A DNA stretch of 64,000 nt from Moellerella sp963519845 (lineage in GTDB: Bacteria > Pseudomonadota > Gammaproteobacteria > Enterobacterales > Enterobacteriaceae): assembly GCA_963519845.1 (NCBI GenBank), contig CAUQNX010000001.1, forward strand, positions 1 through 64,000, given 5' to 3'. The translations under genes and the position numbers were made by a program. Under the pieces are notes generated by a model. That model was not told the origin of the DNA. It worked only from the letters and a program-made list of their open reading frames with translations, and ran no database searches. Shown in pieces: positions 8,342-17,691 of the stretch; position 1 is the stretch's first letter; every line of letters begins with the position of its first letter.

Positions 8342-10129
8342 ATGATGAAAATAAAATTCAGCAGATGGCCACGATTTTTTGCACTTAGTCTGATACTGAG
8401 TAGTTTCCCTCTTCAAGCGGAAAATTGGACGATTGGCGTCCTTGCTCTTCGAGGGCCCGTTTCAACCCAAATTCACTGGCAAGGATTGGTAGATACCTTA
8501 AATAAGGCACTGCCCAATGAAGATTTTACGCTACTGCCCCTTAATTTAGATGAGATGCGCGAAGCCGTTCAAACGGGACAAATCAACTTCTTATTAACCA
8601 ACCCAGCTCAACTCATTCAGCTGGTCAACAGTTATGATCTGCGCTGGCTATTATCATTACGCTCCTCTCTCGAGCCCGATAACAGAACCCGAAATGTACT
8701 AGGTAGCCTGATACTGGTTAAAAATGATGATCAAATTAAAAATCTCGATGATTTAATTGGCAAAAAAGTGGGAGCTATCTCAGCGGATGCCTTTGGCGGC
8801 TATTTATTGGGTTATAAGGTACTCAGAGATAAAGGCTACGAACCAACGAAAGATTTTCGCATGCAATTTTTAGGCTTTCCGGCCGACGCACTTATCTACG
8901 CACTGCGCGATGGCGGACTCTCAGCAGCTATTGTTCCTGTCTGTCTGTTAGAGAATATGAGCGCTGAGGGATTGATTAATAAGCAACAATTTCGTCCCTT
9001 AATTGAATATCCCAGTTCACTTCCCTGTTTAACCAGTACCGAGCTCTACCCTAATTGGTCTTTTGCCGCCTTAGGGGACGTACCCAATGATTTAGTTGAT
9101 CGCGTCACTAAAACATTATTGAACACAGAAACCAGTGGACTGAGCTGGGGAGCTCCCTCTTCAATAAGCCAGGTTGATGCTCTGCTCAGATCAATCAATA
9201 AACATCCTCAACAAAGACAATTTTGGCGAGATATCGTTAGCTGGGCGATCCAATATCAGTTAGCAATTGGCATTGCCGTCTTGGTTTTTGTTCTATTAGG
9301 CGTCAATCATATCTGGATTGCCTTTTTGGTAAGACGTCGTAGTCAGCAGCTGGATCAAGCACATAACTTATTGCGCCAACAAGAGACAGATCTTGATAAA
9401 GCCCAGCGCATGAATATTTTAGGTGAAATGGCCTCCGGTTTTGCTCATGAATTGAATCAGCCACTCTCGGCGATACGCCACTATGCCCAAGGGAGTGTTA
9501 TCCGACTAAAGCAAGAGTCGGAACTCCACTCTCTGCTGCCTACGCTAGAAAAAATTGATCAACAAGCACAACGTGGCGCAGATATTATTCGTAACCTGCG
9601 TTTATGGGTGGGGAAATCCCATTTAGATAATAATATTCACTATACCTCTCAATCGGTGACACAAATTATTTTGCATCTTTGGCAACTGCTGCGTATTACT
9701 CAGCATTATCCCTCTGTACAACTTTTTTTACCGCCTAATCAAGATAACCACCTGATGCTGCCAGAAACATTACTCGAGCAGCTATTATCTAATTTACTCA
9801 CCAATAGTTTGCAGGCGGATGCACAACAAATACGTATTGAATTTCATTTATCAACAAAACACTTTCTATTAGTTTTTCAAGATGATGCCGGTGGTATGAC
9901 CGAGGAGCAATTGACCGCAGGAATTACGCCATTCTCAACCACCAAACAAGAGGGATTAGGTCTAGGCTTAGTGATTTGCCAACGCCTGATGCAGAGCCAA
10001 AAAGGGGATATTCGTATTGAAAATCATGCTTTTGATGATAAAAAGATCGGTTTACGCGTTACACTTATTTTTCCTAAAAACTTGCTCAATAATAATCCTC
10101 TTGATAAAAGTAGAGAAGAAGAGCACTGA
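8342..10129 (+). CDS. ttrS: Tetrathionate sensor histidine kinase TtrS
   Basis: TtrS senses tetrathionate in the periplasm and phosphorylates TtrR. The 595-residue protein starts with a signal/anchor segment (FFALSLILSSFPLQA). A PhnD-like periplasmic binding domain covers about residues 28-300, with cysteines at 201 and 229. A transmembrane helix follows (LAIGIAVLVFVLLGVNHIW, ~307-325), then a HisKA domain with the phosphoacceptor motif GFAHELNQPLSAIRHYA (His369), then a HATPase domain with LLSNLLTNSLQAD and the GLGLGLVICQ loop. No strong ribosome site precedes the ATGATG start. ttrR follows after 176 bases. Divergent from ttrBCA. Confidence 0.94.
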   Translation: MMKIKFSRWPRFFALSLILSSFPLQAENWTIGVLALRGPVSTQIHWQGLVDTLNKALPNEDFTLLPLNLDEMREAVQTGQINFLLTNPAQLIQLVNSYDLRWLLSLRSSLEPDNRTRNVLGSLILVKNDDQIKNLDDLIGKKVGAISADAFGGYLLGYKVLRDKGYEPTKDFRMQFLGFPADALIYALRDGGLSAAIVPVCLLENMSAEGLINKQQFRPLIEYPSSLPCLTSTELYPNWSFAALGDVPNDLVDRVTKTLLNTETSGLSWGAPSSISQVDALLRSINKHPQQRQFWRDIVSWAIQYQLAIGIAVLVFVLLGVNHIWIAFLVRRRSQQLDQAHNLLRQQETDLDKAQRMNILGEMASGFAHELNQPLSAIRHYAQGSVIRLKQESELHSLLPTLEKIDQQAQRGADIIRNLRLWVGKSHLDNNIHYTSQSVTQIILHLWQLLRITQHYPSVQLFLPPNQDNHLMLPETLLEQLLSNLLTNSLQADAQQIRIEFHLSTKHFLLVFQDDAGGMTEEQLTAGITPFSTTKQEGLGLGLVICQRLMQSQKGDIRIENHAFDDKKIGLRVTLIFPKNLLNNNPLDKSREEEH

Positions 10130-10305
10130 CTCTCTTTCGTATTAAGCGTTAAGGAGTAGCACCCTATCATCCACACGTTGAAGACAATCTCTGATATCAT
10201 CAGCTGTTAGAATAGAAAAATGAATTCAGTTTGTTACCCGACTAATAACTCTAATTAAAATCAAGAAAACTAGGTTAAGGGCTGAACTTTGAGGAAGATA
10301 AATAG

Positions 10306-10902
10306 ATGCCATCTATACATTTAGTTGATGATGATCCCGACGTCACTGATGCTTGCCAGTTTTTACTGGAGACACTGGGCTATAATGTACAAGTATGGAA
10401 TGACAGCGAAGCATTTATCAACACAGCTAACTTATTTGAAGAGGGAATCATCTTACTTGATATGCGGATGCCCAAGCTCGATGGGCGGCAACTTCATGAG
10501 AAATTACGCCAAGCACAGAGCACCCTATCAGTAATCTTTTTATCCGGCCATGGCGACATTCCGATGGCTGTAGAACAAGTTAAATTGGGCGCTGTTGATT
10601 TTCTACAAAAACCCATTGATAGCCAATCATTAATTACGGCGCTAACCCAAGCGGCTGAAGTAACACGAAAAGCAACGGCATTATATACTCTGATGACTCG
10701 CTATAACAGCTTAACACCTCGAGAAAAAACCATCTGTGGTCATGTTGTTCAAGGTCTGCTAAATCGTGAAATCGCCGATGTAGCTTGTGTTTCTGTTCGT
10801 ACCGTCGAGGTTCATCGCTCTCGTGCTATGGAAAAAATGGGAGTCAAAAATATTGCTGAGTTGGTCAATGCCATGCAATCCATCAATATTTTAAATGCTT
10901 AA
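10306..10902 (+). CDS. ttrR: Tetrathionate response regulator TtrR
   Basis: TtrR is the DNA-binding partner of TtrS and is expected to activate ttrBCA. The 198-residue FixJ-type regulator has a complete receiver: acidic pocket DDD (8-10), phosphoacceptor Asp52 in LLDMRMPKLDG, and a QKPI lysine near 102. A LuxR-type helix-turn-helix occupies ~135-190 (LTPREKTICGHVVQGLLNREIA, VRTVEVHRSRAMEKMG). GAGG precedes the ATG by about 11 bases. The 176-base gap after ttrS may hold its own promoter. Unlike the regulator at 82-675, this receiver keeps its aspartate. Confidence 0.93.
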   Translation: MPSIHLVDDDPDVTDACQFLLETLGYNVQVWNDSEAFINTANLFEEGIILLDMRMPKLDGRQLHEKLRQAQSTLSVIFLSGHGDIPMAVEQVKLGAVDFLQKPIDSQSLITALTQAAEVTRKATALYTLMTRYNSLTPREKTICGHVVQGLLNREIADVACVSVRTVEVHRSRAMEKMGVKNIAELVNAMQSINILNA

Positions 10903-10995
10903 TTTGTTATAATTGACTAATTGAATCGGCAAATCGCGTGGATAAAAACGTATTAACTCCCAATTCCGCGCCGAATAATACTAATTTGGATACAG

Positions 10996-11940
10996 ATGAC
11001 ACAATCACCGCATTTTCAACTACGCTTTTTACACCCCCGCTACTGGCTTTTACTGCTGGGTATTGGTGTGCTCTATCTACTGCTGTTGTTGCCCTACCCA
11101 GTGATTTACTGGATTGGCACTCGATTAGGCCGCCTTGCTCAACGTTTTATGAAGAGACGAGCTCGAATTGCTGATCGTAATTTGCAGCTCTGTTTTCCAG
11201 AAATGAGCGAATCTGAGCGCGCAAAAATGGTTAGGCTCAATTTTGAGTCTGTTGGAATGGGAATATTTGAGACAGGTATTGCTTGGTTCTGGCCTGATTG
11301 GCGTGTTAGGTACTGGTTTAAAATTCGTGGTCACGAGAATATGAAGTTAGCACGAGATACTGGTCGAGGCACATTAGTTATCGCCTCTCACTTTCTCAGT
11401 TTAGAGCTAGGTGCGCGTATTTTTGGCCAATTAAATCCGGGTGTTGGCGTTTATCGCCCTAATGACAATCCGTTACTCGATTGGCTACAAACTTGGGGTC
11501 GTGTTCGTTCAAATAAAACCGTACTCGACAGAAAAGATGTCAAAGGTATGATCCGCCAGCTCAGACAGGGCGAAATCCTCTGGTATGCACCGGATCATGA
11601 CTATGGCCCCAAAAGTAGCGTTTTTGCTCCGCTATTTGCAGTTGAAGAGGCGGCAACAACGATAGGAACCTCAATTCTTCTTCGAATGGCGAATCCGGTA
11701 ATTGTTCCCTTTGCGCCCCGTCGTTTACCGAATGCCAAAGGTTATGAGTTAATTATTCAGCCGGTGATTACTGAGTTGAATATTAAAGATGAAGTCGCCA
11801 CAGCGACATTTATTAATAAAATTATTGAACATGAAATCATGTTAGCGCCAGAGCAATATATGTGGCTACACCGCAGATTTAAAACTCGGCCACCGGGCAA
11901 GCCATCTTTATATGGTGATCTCGATAAGAAACACCATTAA
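10996..11940 (+). CDS. lpxL: Lipid A lauroyl acyltransferase LpxL
   Basis: LpxL adds a secondary acyl chain to Kdo2-lipid IVA at the cytoplasmic face of the inner membrane. The 314-residue protein matches the enterobacterial family: an N-terminal anchor (YWLLLLGIGVLYLLLLLPYPVIY), the FMKRRARIADRNLQLCFPEMSE segment, and the catalytic HX4(D/E) motif in SHFLSLELGAR. The start by homology is MTQSPHFQLRFLHPRYW; TTGGA lies a few bases upstream. mdtG follows in the same direction, separated by a hairpin, as in the E. coli lpxL-mdtG region. Confidence 0.95.
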   Translation: MTQSPHFQLRFLHPRYWLLLLGIGVLYLLLLLPYPVIYWIGTRLGRLAQRFMKRRARIADRNLQLCFPEMSESERAKMVRLNFESVGMGIFETGIAWFWPDWRVRYWFKIRGHENMKLARDTGRGTLVIASHFLSLELGARIFGQLNPGVGVYRPNDNPLLDWLQTWGRVRSNKTVLDRKDVKGMIRQLRQGEILWYAPDHDYGPKSSVFAPLFAVEEAATTIGTSILLRMANPVIVPFAPRRLPNAKGYELIIQPVITELNIKDEVATATFINKIIEHEIMLAPEQYMWLHRRFKTRPPGKPSLYGDLDKKHH

Positions 11941-11945
11941 TATCA

Positions 11946-11984
11946 GCGATATTCACATTGTTATGGTGTGAATATCGCCTTTTA
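11946..11984 (+). terminator. Terminator between lpxL and mdtG
   Basis: A perfect 12-bp stem, GCGATATTCACA / TGTGAATATCGC, with a 9-base loop followed by CTTTTAT. Good rho-independent terminator form for lpxL. Confidence 0.8.
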
Positions 11985-12001
11985 TCTATGTTAAGGGGGC
12001 T

Positions 12002-13222
12002 ATGTTCAGATTTTCGCAGAAATCATATTGGAAACGTAATTTATATGTCGTGTGGTTTGGTTGCTTTTTAACCGGCGCGGCTTTCAGTCTGATCATGCCT
12101 TTTTTACCCCTCTACATCGAAGAACTCGGCGTTACGGATCATTCGTCACTCAACCTATGGACTGGCGCTGTTTTTAGTATCACCTTTCTATTTTCTGCCA
12201 TCGCAGCCCCGTTCTGGGGGAAATTATCAGATCGCAAAGGACGTAAGCTTATGCTGCTACGTTCTGCCCTAGGTATGGCCATTGTGATGGTACTGATGGG
12301 CTTTGCGCAGAATATTTGGCAGTTACTCTTTTTACGCGCCTTATTAGGGATTTTAGGTGGATTTGTGCCTAATGCCAACGCCCTGATAGCGACACAAGTG
12401 CCTGTAAAGCGAAGTGGGTGGGCGCTGGGTATACTCTCAACAGGTGCGGTTAGCGGCGCTTTAATAGGTCCGCTTATTGGAGGCTTACTTGCTGACCAAT
12501 ATGGTCTACGTCCCGCCTTTTTTATTACGGCGACAGTATTATTTATCTGCTTTTTAGTCACGCTATTTTATGTTAAAGAACGCTTTACCCCAGTATCACG
12601 CAAAGATGCGCTAACTAACAAACAAGTATTTGCCTCACTAAAAAATAAGCGCTTAGTAATCAGTCTCTTTTTCACCACCATGATTATCCAAGCCTCCATG
12701 GGCTCAATTAACCCAATTTTAACCCTCTATGTGCGAGAACTCTCAACCTCAACGGAGAATCTGGCCTTTATCAGTGGTGTGGTGGCTTCGATTCCGGGCG
12801 TTGCCGCTTTGATCAGCGCTCCTCGCCTAGGTAAACTCAGTGACCGTATTGGTCCAGAAAAAGTACTACTTGGTATGTTAGCTGCTTCTATTTTGGTACT
12901 TATTCCCATGGGAATGGTAAGTAATTATTGGGAGTTAGGGGCTTTGCGCTTTGTACTAGGTGCGTTTAATGCGGCGCTACTTCCTGCGGTACAAATCTTA
13001 CTTATCTACAATATTTCACATCAGGTGACGGGTCGCATCTTCAGTTATAACCAAGCATTAAGAGATATTGGTAATGTCACAGGGCCATTAATGGGCTCTT
13101 TAGTTGCTGCCAGTTACGGTTTTAGAGCCGTATTCTTCTTTAGTGCATTTATCGTGTTAATAAATTTAATTTATTCTTGGTATTCAATAAAATACCAATC
13201 ATCCCCCAAAGAAAAACTCTAG
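12002..13222 (+). CDS. mdtG: MFS multidrug efflux transporter MdtG
   Basis: A 406-residue major facilitator with about 12 membrane segments; the family exports fosfomycin and deoxycholate in E. coli. The cytoplasmic loop 2 signature GKLSDRKGRK (~75-84) and the repeated GKLSDRIGPEKV in the second half are the classic MFS motif A. The N-terminus WKRNLYVVWFGCFLTGAAFSLIMPFLPLY is characteristic of MdtG. The ATG at 12002 has AAGGGGG 4 bases upstream. Its position beside lpxL supports the name. Confidence 0.93.
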   Translation: MFRFSQKSYWKRNLYVVWFGCFLTGAAFSLIMPFLPLYIEELGVTDHSSLNLWTGAVFSITFLFSAIAAPFWGKLSDRKGRKLMLLRSALGMAIVMVLMGFAQNIWQLLFLRALLGILGGFVPNANALIATQVPVKRSGWALGILSTGAVSGALIGPLIGGLLADQYGLRPAFFITATVLFICFLVTLFYVKERFTPVSRKDALTNKQVFASLKNKRLVISLFFTTMIIQASMGSINPILTLYVRELSTSTENLAFISGVVASIPGVAALISAPRLGKLSDRIGPEKVLLGMLAASILVLIPMGMVSNYWELGALRFVLGAFNAALLPAVQILLIYNISHQVTGRIFSYNQALRDIGNVTGPLMGSLVAASYGFRAVFFFSAFIVLINLIYSWYSIKYQSSPKEKL

Positions 13223-13528
13223 CGTAAATCACCACTTTTCATTTCGATAATACTAACTTTCGTTATCTACCTGAGTGAATTTGCTGGTAATCAGCATAAT
13301 AAGTAATTATATTCTTACAAACTAATAATTACCCTGTTTTTATTAGTTATTTATATTATGCCCCCTAAAATATAGATCCGCATATCTGTCAATAGCCAAT
13401 GATGTCATTGCAACCTATTCATGTTGAGAAATGAGAGTGAACTCGAACTTTCATCTTTACAATGTGCTTTGGAGTATAAATATGTTCTATATTTTAGCCT
13501 GATCATAATAAGATATGTTACATAGATG

Positions 13529-13560
13529 TTGACGGAACAGGAAGTCTAGATACATATAAT
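13529..13560 (+). promoter_or_regulatory. Candidate promoter of the peptide transporter gene
   Basis: TTGACG at 13529-13534, a 16-base spacer and TACATA at 13551, with TATAAT overlapping at 13555-13560. It lies about 85 bases before the transporter start. The rest of the 423-base gap from 13223 shows no gene. Confidence 0.4.
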
Positions 13561-13645
13561 TAACGTGTCAGTGCAATTTTAAGCAAACACACGATTTTAT
13601 TGCCAGACACAACCTCACGCAGAGGTTCTTAACGAGAGTATTCAG

Positions 13646-15178
13646 ATGGTAAATTCTGCAACCAAGACCAAAACATTTTTTGGTCATCCATATCCACTAA
13701 GCTCACTATTTCTAACTGAAATGTGGGAACGTTTTTCTTTCTATGGTGTTCGTCCCCTATTAATTCTCTTTATGAGTGCCGCCCTATTCCAAGGTGGTAT
13801 GGGTCTATCGGTTGAACAAGCTTCAGCGATTGTCGGGATATTTGCTGGTGGTGTTTACATCACTTCATTACCCGGTGGTTGGCTGGCTGATAACTGGTTA
13901 GGACAACGCAGAGCCGTATGGTACGGTTCATTGATTATCGCTTTAGGGCACTTATCTATTGCAATGTCGGCAATCTGGAATAATACCTTCTTCTTTGTTG
14001 GTTTATTACTGATTGTCTTGGGAACTGGGCTATTCAAAACCTGTATTACGGTGATGGTAGGTACGCTGTATAAAAAAGAAGATACGCGCCGTGATGGTGG
14101 TTTCTCTCTGTTTTATATGGGGATCAATATGGGCTCATTTATTGCGCCATTGATTATCGGCCCTCTTCATGAGAAATATGGCTGGCATATCGGTTTTGGT
14201 CTCGGTGGTATCGGTATGTTAATTGCCCTGCTGATCTTCCGCTTTTATGCTATCCCTCAGATGCGTCGTTATGATAAAGAAGTTGGTTTAGACTCAAGTT
14301 GGGATCACCCTATTGCACAACGCAAACACGTTGGTAAGTGGGTTGGTTTTGCTATGCTGTTACTTGCGGGTTTGGTGGCTTTGATAAGCACAGGGACTAT
14401 TGGTTTCAATCCATCGATTATCGCTAAAAGCTCCGCTTATATCATCTCAGTCTGTGTGGGCATCTACTTCTTCTTTATGTTCTTCTTTGGCGGATTAAAC
14501 GCCAGTGAACGCTCACGATTACTGGCCTGTTTAATCCTGTTAATTGCGGCAGCATTCTTCTGGTCCGCATTTGAACAGAAGCCAACATCCTTTAATATCT
14601 TTGCTCGTGATTATACCGATCGTCAGATGGGAAGTTTTGAAATTCCAACGATCTGGTTCCAATCGATCAATGCCCTGTTTATCATTATCTTTGCACCACT
14701 TTTCAGCTGGTTATGGCCTTCATTGGCAAAACGCAGCATGAATCCAAGCAGTATGACCAAATTTGTTATTGGTATCTTATTCGCTGCGGGTGGTTTCGCT
14801 ATTATGATGCTGGCAGCTAACCAAGTTTTAGCAACACAAACCGGTGTCTCTCCGGGCTGGTTAGTCTTTAGTATTCTATTACTGACCATGGGTGAGCTCT
14901 GCTTGAGCCCAATCGGCTTAGCAACCATGACACTATTAGCGCCACAAAAAATGCGCGGTCAAGTGATGGGATTATGGTTCTGTGCGAGTGCATTGGGTAA
15001 CTTGGCGGCGGGTATTATGGGTGGAAATATCAATAAAGAACAACTTGGCTCTATGCCAGAATTATTCTCTCATGTTTCCATTGCCTTGGTGATTTGTGCA
15101 GCCGTACTTGCCTTACTGATTATTCCTGTACGCAAGATGCTACAAAATGCTGATGATAAAGAGCTAAAAGCTAATTAA
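13646..15178 (+). CDS. Proton-dependent oligopeptide transporter (POT/PTR family)
   Basis: A 510-residue inner-membrane transporter that should import di- or tripeptides with protons. The POT signature ExxERFxxYG is present as EMWERFSFYG (~25-34), and the PTR2 motif GTGLFKTCITVMVGTLY with FSLFYMGINMGSFIAPLI lies near 120-170. Around 14 hydrophobic segments are seen. It resembles DtpA/DtpB-type enterobacterial transporters; I cannot say which. The ATG at 13646 is preceded by AACGAGAG. A strong hairpin follows the stop. Confidence 0.9.
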   Translation: MVNSATKTKTFFGHPYPLSSLFLTEMWERFSFYGVRPLLILFMSAALFQGGMGLSVEQASAIVGIFAGGVYITSLPGGWLADNWLGQRRAVWYGSLIIALGHLSIAMSAIWNNTFFFVGLLLIVLGTGLFKTCITVMVGTLYKKEDTRRDGGFSLFYMGINMGSFIAPLIIGPLHEKYGWHIGFGLGGIGMLIALLIFRFYAIPQMRRYDKEVGLDSSWDHPIAQRKHVGKWVGFAMLLLAGLVALISTGTIGFNPSIIAKSSAYIISVCVGIYFFFMFFFGGLNASERSRLLACLILLIAAAFFWSAFEQKPTSFNIFARDYTDRQMGSFEIPTIWFQSINALFIIIFAPLFSWLWPSLAKRSMNPSSMTKFVIGILFAAGGFAIMMLAANQVLATQTGVSPGWLVFSILLLTMGELCLSPIGLATMTLLAPQKMRGQVMGLWFCASALGNLAAGIMGGNINKEQLGSMPELFSHVSIALVICAAVLALLIIPVRKMLQNADDKELKAN

Positions 15179-15187
15179 GTGAAAGCA

Positions 15188-15220
15188 TCACAGGCCAGCA
15201 ATCAATCCTCTGGCCTGTGA
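15188..15220 (+). terminator. Hairpin after the peptide transporter gene
   Basis: A perfect 11-bp GC-rich stem, TCACAGGCCAG / CTGGCCTGTGA, with an 11-base loop, starts 9 bases after the stop. The T tract is poor, so it may act together with the next hairpin. Confidence 0.65.
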
Positions 15221-15245
15221 CTTGAACGCATTAAGCCAATAAGAG

Positions 15246-15282
15246 GGGGGAGGTACGATATAGATCGACCTCCCCCTTTAAA
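15246..15282. terminator. Terminator between convergent genes
   Basis: Stem GGGGGAGGT / ACCTCCCCC around a 13-base loop, followed by TTTAAATT on the plus strand. It separates the peptide transporter gene from the convergent PACE gene. Confidence 0.7.
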
Positions 15283-15291
15283 TTAATAAAC

Positions 15292-15759
15292 TTAATTTAA
15301 TTTTTCAGCATTAACCATAGATTCGGCCTGTGCTTTACGCTCAAACCAGCGTGCGCGAAGTTTGTCGAAAGCCAAATTGAAAGCATAGGTATAAAATAAA
15401 AAGAAGACAAAAAAACCTAGCTCTAACATAAATGCATTCCAGAGCGTGATATTTAACATGATTGCAACCACAGGCAAACCAATCAATATAAAGCTGAGCT
15501 CAAAACCTATAGCGTGGGTAACTCGCACACCGATTGTTCTCGGACCTTTCGATAGTGGCCAATAGCGGTCAAATAACATGTTATAAATTACGTTCAGTAA
15601 CATGGCAATCGTCGATAAAACTATCGCCACACTACCCATTTCAAATATTGAGCGCCCTAATATCCATGCTCCTATTGGTGCGGTAATTGCAATGGCAATC
15701 ACCTCAAAACTCACCGCATGTAGGATACGTTCTGACATAGATTTTTTGAATTTGCTCAT
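15292..15759 (-). CDS. PACE-family efflux transporter (AceI-like)
   Basis: A 155-residue membrane protein of two tandem bacterial transmembrane pair domains. Each starts with the family motif: RILHAVSFEVIAIAITAP (residues ~11-28) and RVTHAIGFELSFILIGLP (~84-101). Glu19 in the first repeat corresponds to the proton-coupling glutamate of AceI (Glu15). Four hydrophobic helices are seen and the length is typical. The family exports biocides such as chlorhexidine and, naturally, short-chain diamines. The divergent LysR gene and the palindrome between them fit a regulator-pump pair. Confidence 0.9.
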   Translation of the reverse strand: MSKFKKSMSERILHAVSFEVIAIAITAPIGAWILGRSIFEMGSVAIVLSTIAMLLNVIYNMLFDRYWPLSKGPRTIGVRVTHAIGFELSFILIGLPVVAIMLNITLWNAFMLELGFFVFFLFYTYAFNLAFDKLRARWFERKAQAESMVNAEKLN

Positions 15760-15817
15760 ACTTCACCTCTAAATTGATCACTTTGTATAAAAAACTCGTG
15801 CGATTATCATCAGTTTT

Positions 15818-15831
15818 TTGTATATATACAA
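15818..15831. promoter_or_regulatory. Palindrome between PACE gene and LysR gene
   Basis: TTGTATATATACAA is a perfect 14-bp palindrome 59 bases upstream of the PACE start and 32 bases before the preferred LysR start. It contains a T-N11-A arrangement, so it is a plausible LysR operator. It also argues against a TTG start at 15818. Confidence 0.55.
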
Positions 15832-15862
15832 GATGGCAGCCATCGACAAAACCGATACCTAT

Positions 15863-16717
15863 ATGAACTATTCATTTGAGACACTGCGCACCTTCGTTGA
15901 AGCGGCGGCATTAAAATCATTTTCAGCTACGGCGAGAAAATTACATAAAAGTCAATCGACGGTCAGTACCCTTATTTCTAACTTTGAAACTGACCTCGGG
16001 ATTATGCTATTTGAACGTCAAGGCCGACAATCCGTATTAACACCCGCTGGTCGTAAAGTACTTAGCTTAGTAGAAGATATTTTGTCTGCAAATGAGCGTC
16101 TGTACGCGCTAAGTATTGAGTTGAGCCAAGAGACAGAATCTAAACTTACTTGCACCTTTTCAGATATTTATCAGCCTCAACATACTGATCGTTTACTTCA
16201 GACTATGGATACACATTTTCCACAAATCGAATTTGAATTTATTATCGCTGAAAATGAAGATACGATTAATTTATTACAAAATGGCCTTGCTCATCTTGGT
16301 ATGATCGAGTCACGGGCAGAATATCCGCCTGATATCACCTCCGCTCGTTTGCCGAGGAAAGGTGAAATGGGGTTGTACATTAGTAAAGATCATCCCTTAG
16401 CCACAACGACGCCTTTAACCCATCAAAATCTAACAATGACCCGCCAATTGCAATTAAGTAGTAATAAAAAAATACTGATTAATAGTGAAAAATTATGGCG
16501 GGCTCCTAATTATTTATTGCTGCTTGAAATGGCGGAAGAAGGTATGGGTTGGGCAATACTCCCGACTTGGCTGGTTAATCACTTTGGCCATGATAAGCTG
16601 GTGAGTCTACGCTACTCACATTGGCCTCAACAGATTGATGTTGATCTTGTTTGGTCAAAAACCAATCCGCCAGGTAAAGCTGGATATTGGCTAATTGAAC
16701 AGTTACTTGAAAAATAA
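15863..16717 (+). CDS. LysR-family transcriptional regulator
   Basis: A 284-residue regulator from the ATG at 15863. The winged helix-turn-helix is at the N-terminus (LRTFVEAAALKSFSATARKLHKSQSTVSTLISNFETDLGIMLFER, ~7-51), followed by a linker helix and a periplasmic-binding-like effector domain. An open frame extends upstream to a TTG at 15818 and an ATG at 15833. I chose 15863 because LysR proteins usually start only a few residues before the helix-turn-helix and because the operator-like palindrome would otherwise be coding. No clear ribosome site precedes it. It is divergent from the PACE pump and likely controls it; the inducer is unknown. Confidence 0.85.
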   Translation: MNYSFETLRTFVEAAALKSFSATARKLHKSQSTVSTLISNFETDLGIMLFERQGRQSVLTPAGRKVLSLVEDILSANERLYALSIELSQETESKLTCTFSDIYQPQHTDRLLQTMDTHFPQIEFEFIIAENEDTINLLQNGLAHLGMIESRAEYPPDITSARLPRKGEMGLYISKDHPLATTTPLTHQNLTMTRQLQLSSNKKILINSEKLWRAPNYLLLLEMAEEGMGWAILPTWLVNHFGHDKLVSLRYSHWPQQIDVDLVWSKTNPPGKAGYWLIEQLLEK

Positions 16718-16787
16718 CCCCAAAACGTACATATTGCTTTTTAACCAATAGAATAAAACCTTAACCCTTAATTTGGCGCCTTAGATT

Positions 16788-17600
16788 ATGAATCCTTCAA
16801 CACTACCCGTTTATTATGTAAATGCATTTACTGAAGAGCTATTTAAAGGTAATCCAGCCGCCATTGTCATTCTGGATGAGTGGCTGCCCGATGAATTATT
16901 AATTGCGATTGCCGCTGAAATTAATTTATCTGAAACTGCCTTTATGGTGGGAATGCATATTCGTTGGTTTACACCTCGACTTGAAGTTAATTTATGTGGA
17001 CACGCCACACTTGCAGCCGCATTTATTCTGCATAAATTTAATCTCAATACACAACAGCCATTGGTTTTTCAATCTAAATCCGGTGAATTAATTGTTACAA
17101 AAACCGATAATGGATTTGAACTTAACTTCCCACTGCTCCCTTGTACCCCTGCTCCAGCGCCATTGACTGAAACTATTAGCGCCATACTAGACACACAGAT
17201 AGATTCAATCTGGTTAGCGGCAGATCGCTATGTTTGTTTCTTACCAAGCGAACAAGCTGTTGCAGATTGCTCTCCTGACTTACATCGCATGGCTCAACTG
17301 CCGCTCGCCGGATTATGTATCACAGCATTAACCGATGATCCCGCGATTGATTTTGTCTCTCGTTATTTTGCTCCAGCTAAAGGCGTCGATGAAGATCCCG
17401 TCACCGGAACGGCACACTGTGCTATCGCGCCATTATGGGCTAAGCAACTCAATAAAAATCCACTTATTGGGCATCAGATATCCCAACGCGGTGGCATAAT
17501 AGGTTGTGAAATCAATGAGGACCGTGTGCTGCTCAGCGGTCAAGCGACACTATTTTTGACTGGCCATATTCATTTGGATAAATTTTCCAAGATAAAATAG
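16788..17600 (+). CDS. PhzF-family isomerase
   Basis: A 270-residue protein of the PhzF/diaminopimelate-epimerase-like fold. The start (PVYYVNAFTEELFKGNPAAIVIL) and the active-site stretch INLSETAFMV, with Glu49 as the expected catalytic acid, are diagnostic. The second half has VDEDPVTGTAHCAIAPLW, the mirrored glycine-rich loop. There are no phenazine genes nearby, so the substrate is unknown; most enterobacterial members are orphan isomerases. It lies 70 bases after the LysR gene in the same direction and could share its transcript. Confidence 0.9.
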   Translation: MNPSTLPVYYVNAFTEELFKGNPAAIVILDEWLPDELLIAIAAEINLSETAFMVGMHIRWFTPRLEVNLCGHATLAAAFILHKFNLNTQQPLVFQSKSGELIVTKTDNGFELNFPLLPCTPAPAPLTETISAILDTQIDSIWLAADRYVCFLPSEQAVADCSPDLHRMAQLPLAGLCITALTDDPAIDFVSRYFAPAKGVDEDPVTGTAHCAIAPLWAKQLNKNPLIGHQISQRGGIIGCEINEDRVLLSGQATLFLTGHIHLDKFSKIK

Positions 17601-17691
17601 TCTATGACAGGTATGATCAATCGGATAATCACCGATCATTTTCGATTAATTGATAACAAATAAATAAACGAATAAAAGCTAAGGATGTTAT

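Noticed and set aside
10938..11174. A 78-codon open frame overlapping the start of lpxL
   Set aside because: It overlaps lpxL in another frame and has no recognisable product.
15818..15862. Longer LysR product from TTG at 15818 or ATG at 15833
   Set aside because: It adds residues atypical for the family and places the operator-like palindrome inside the coding sequence.
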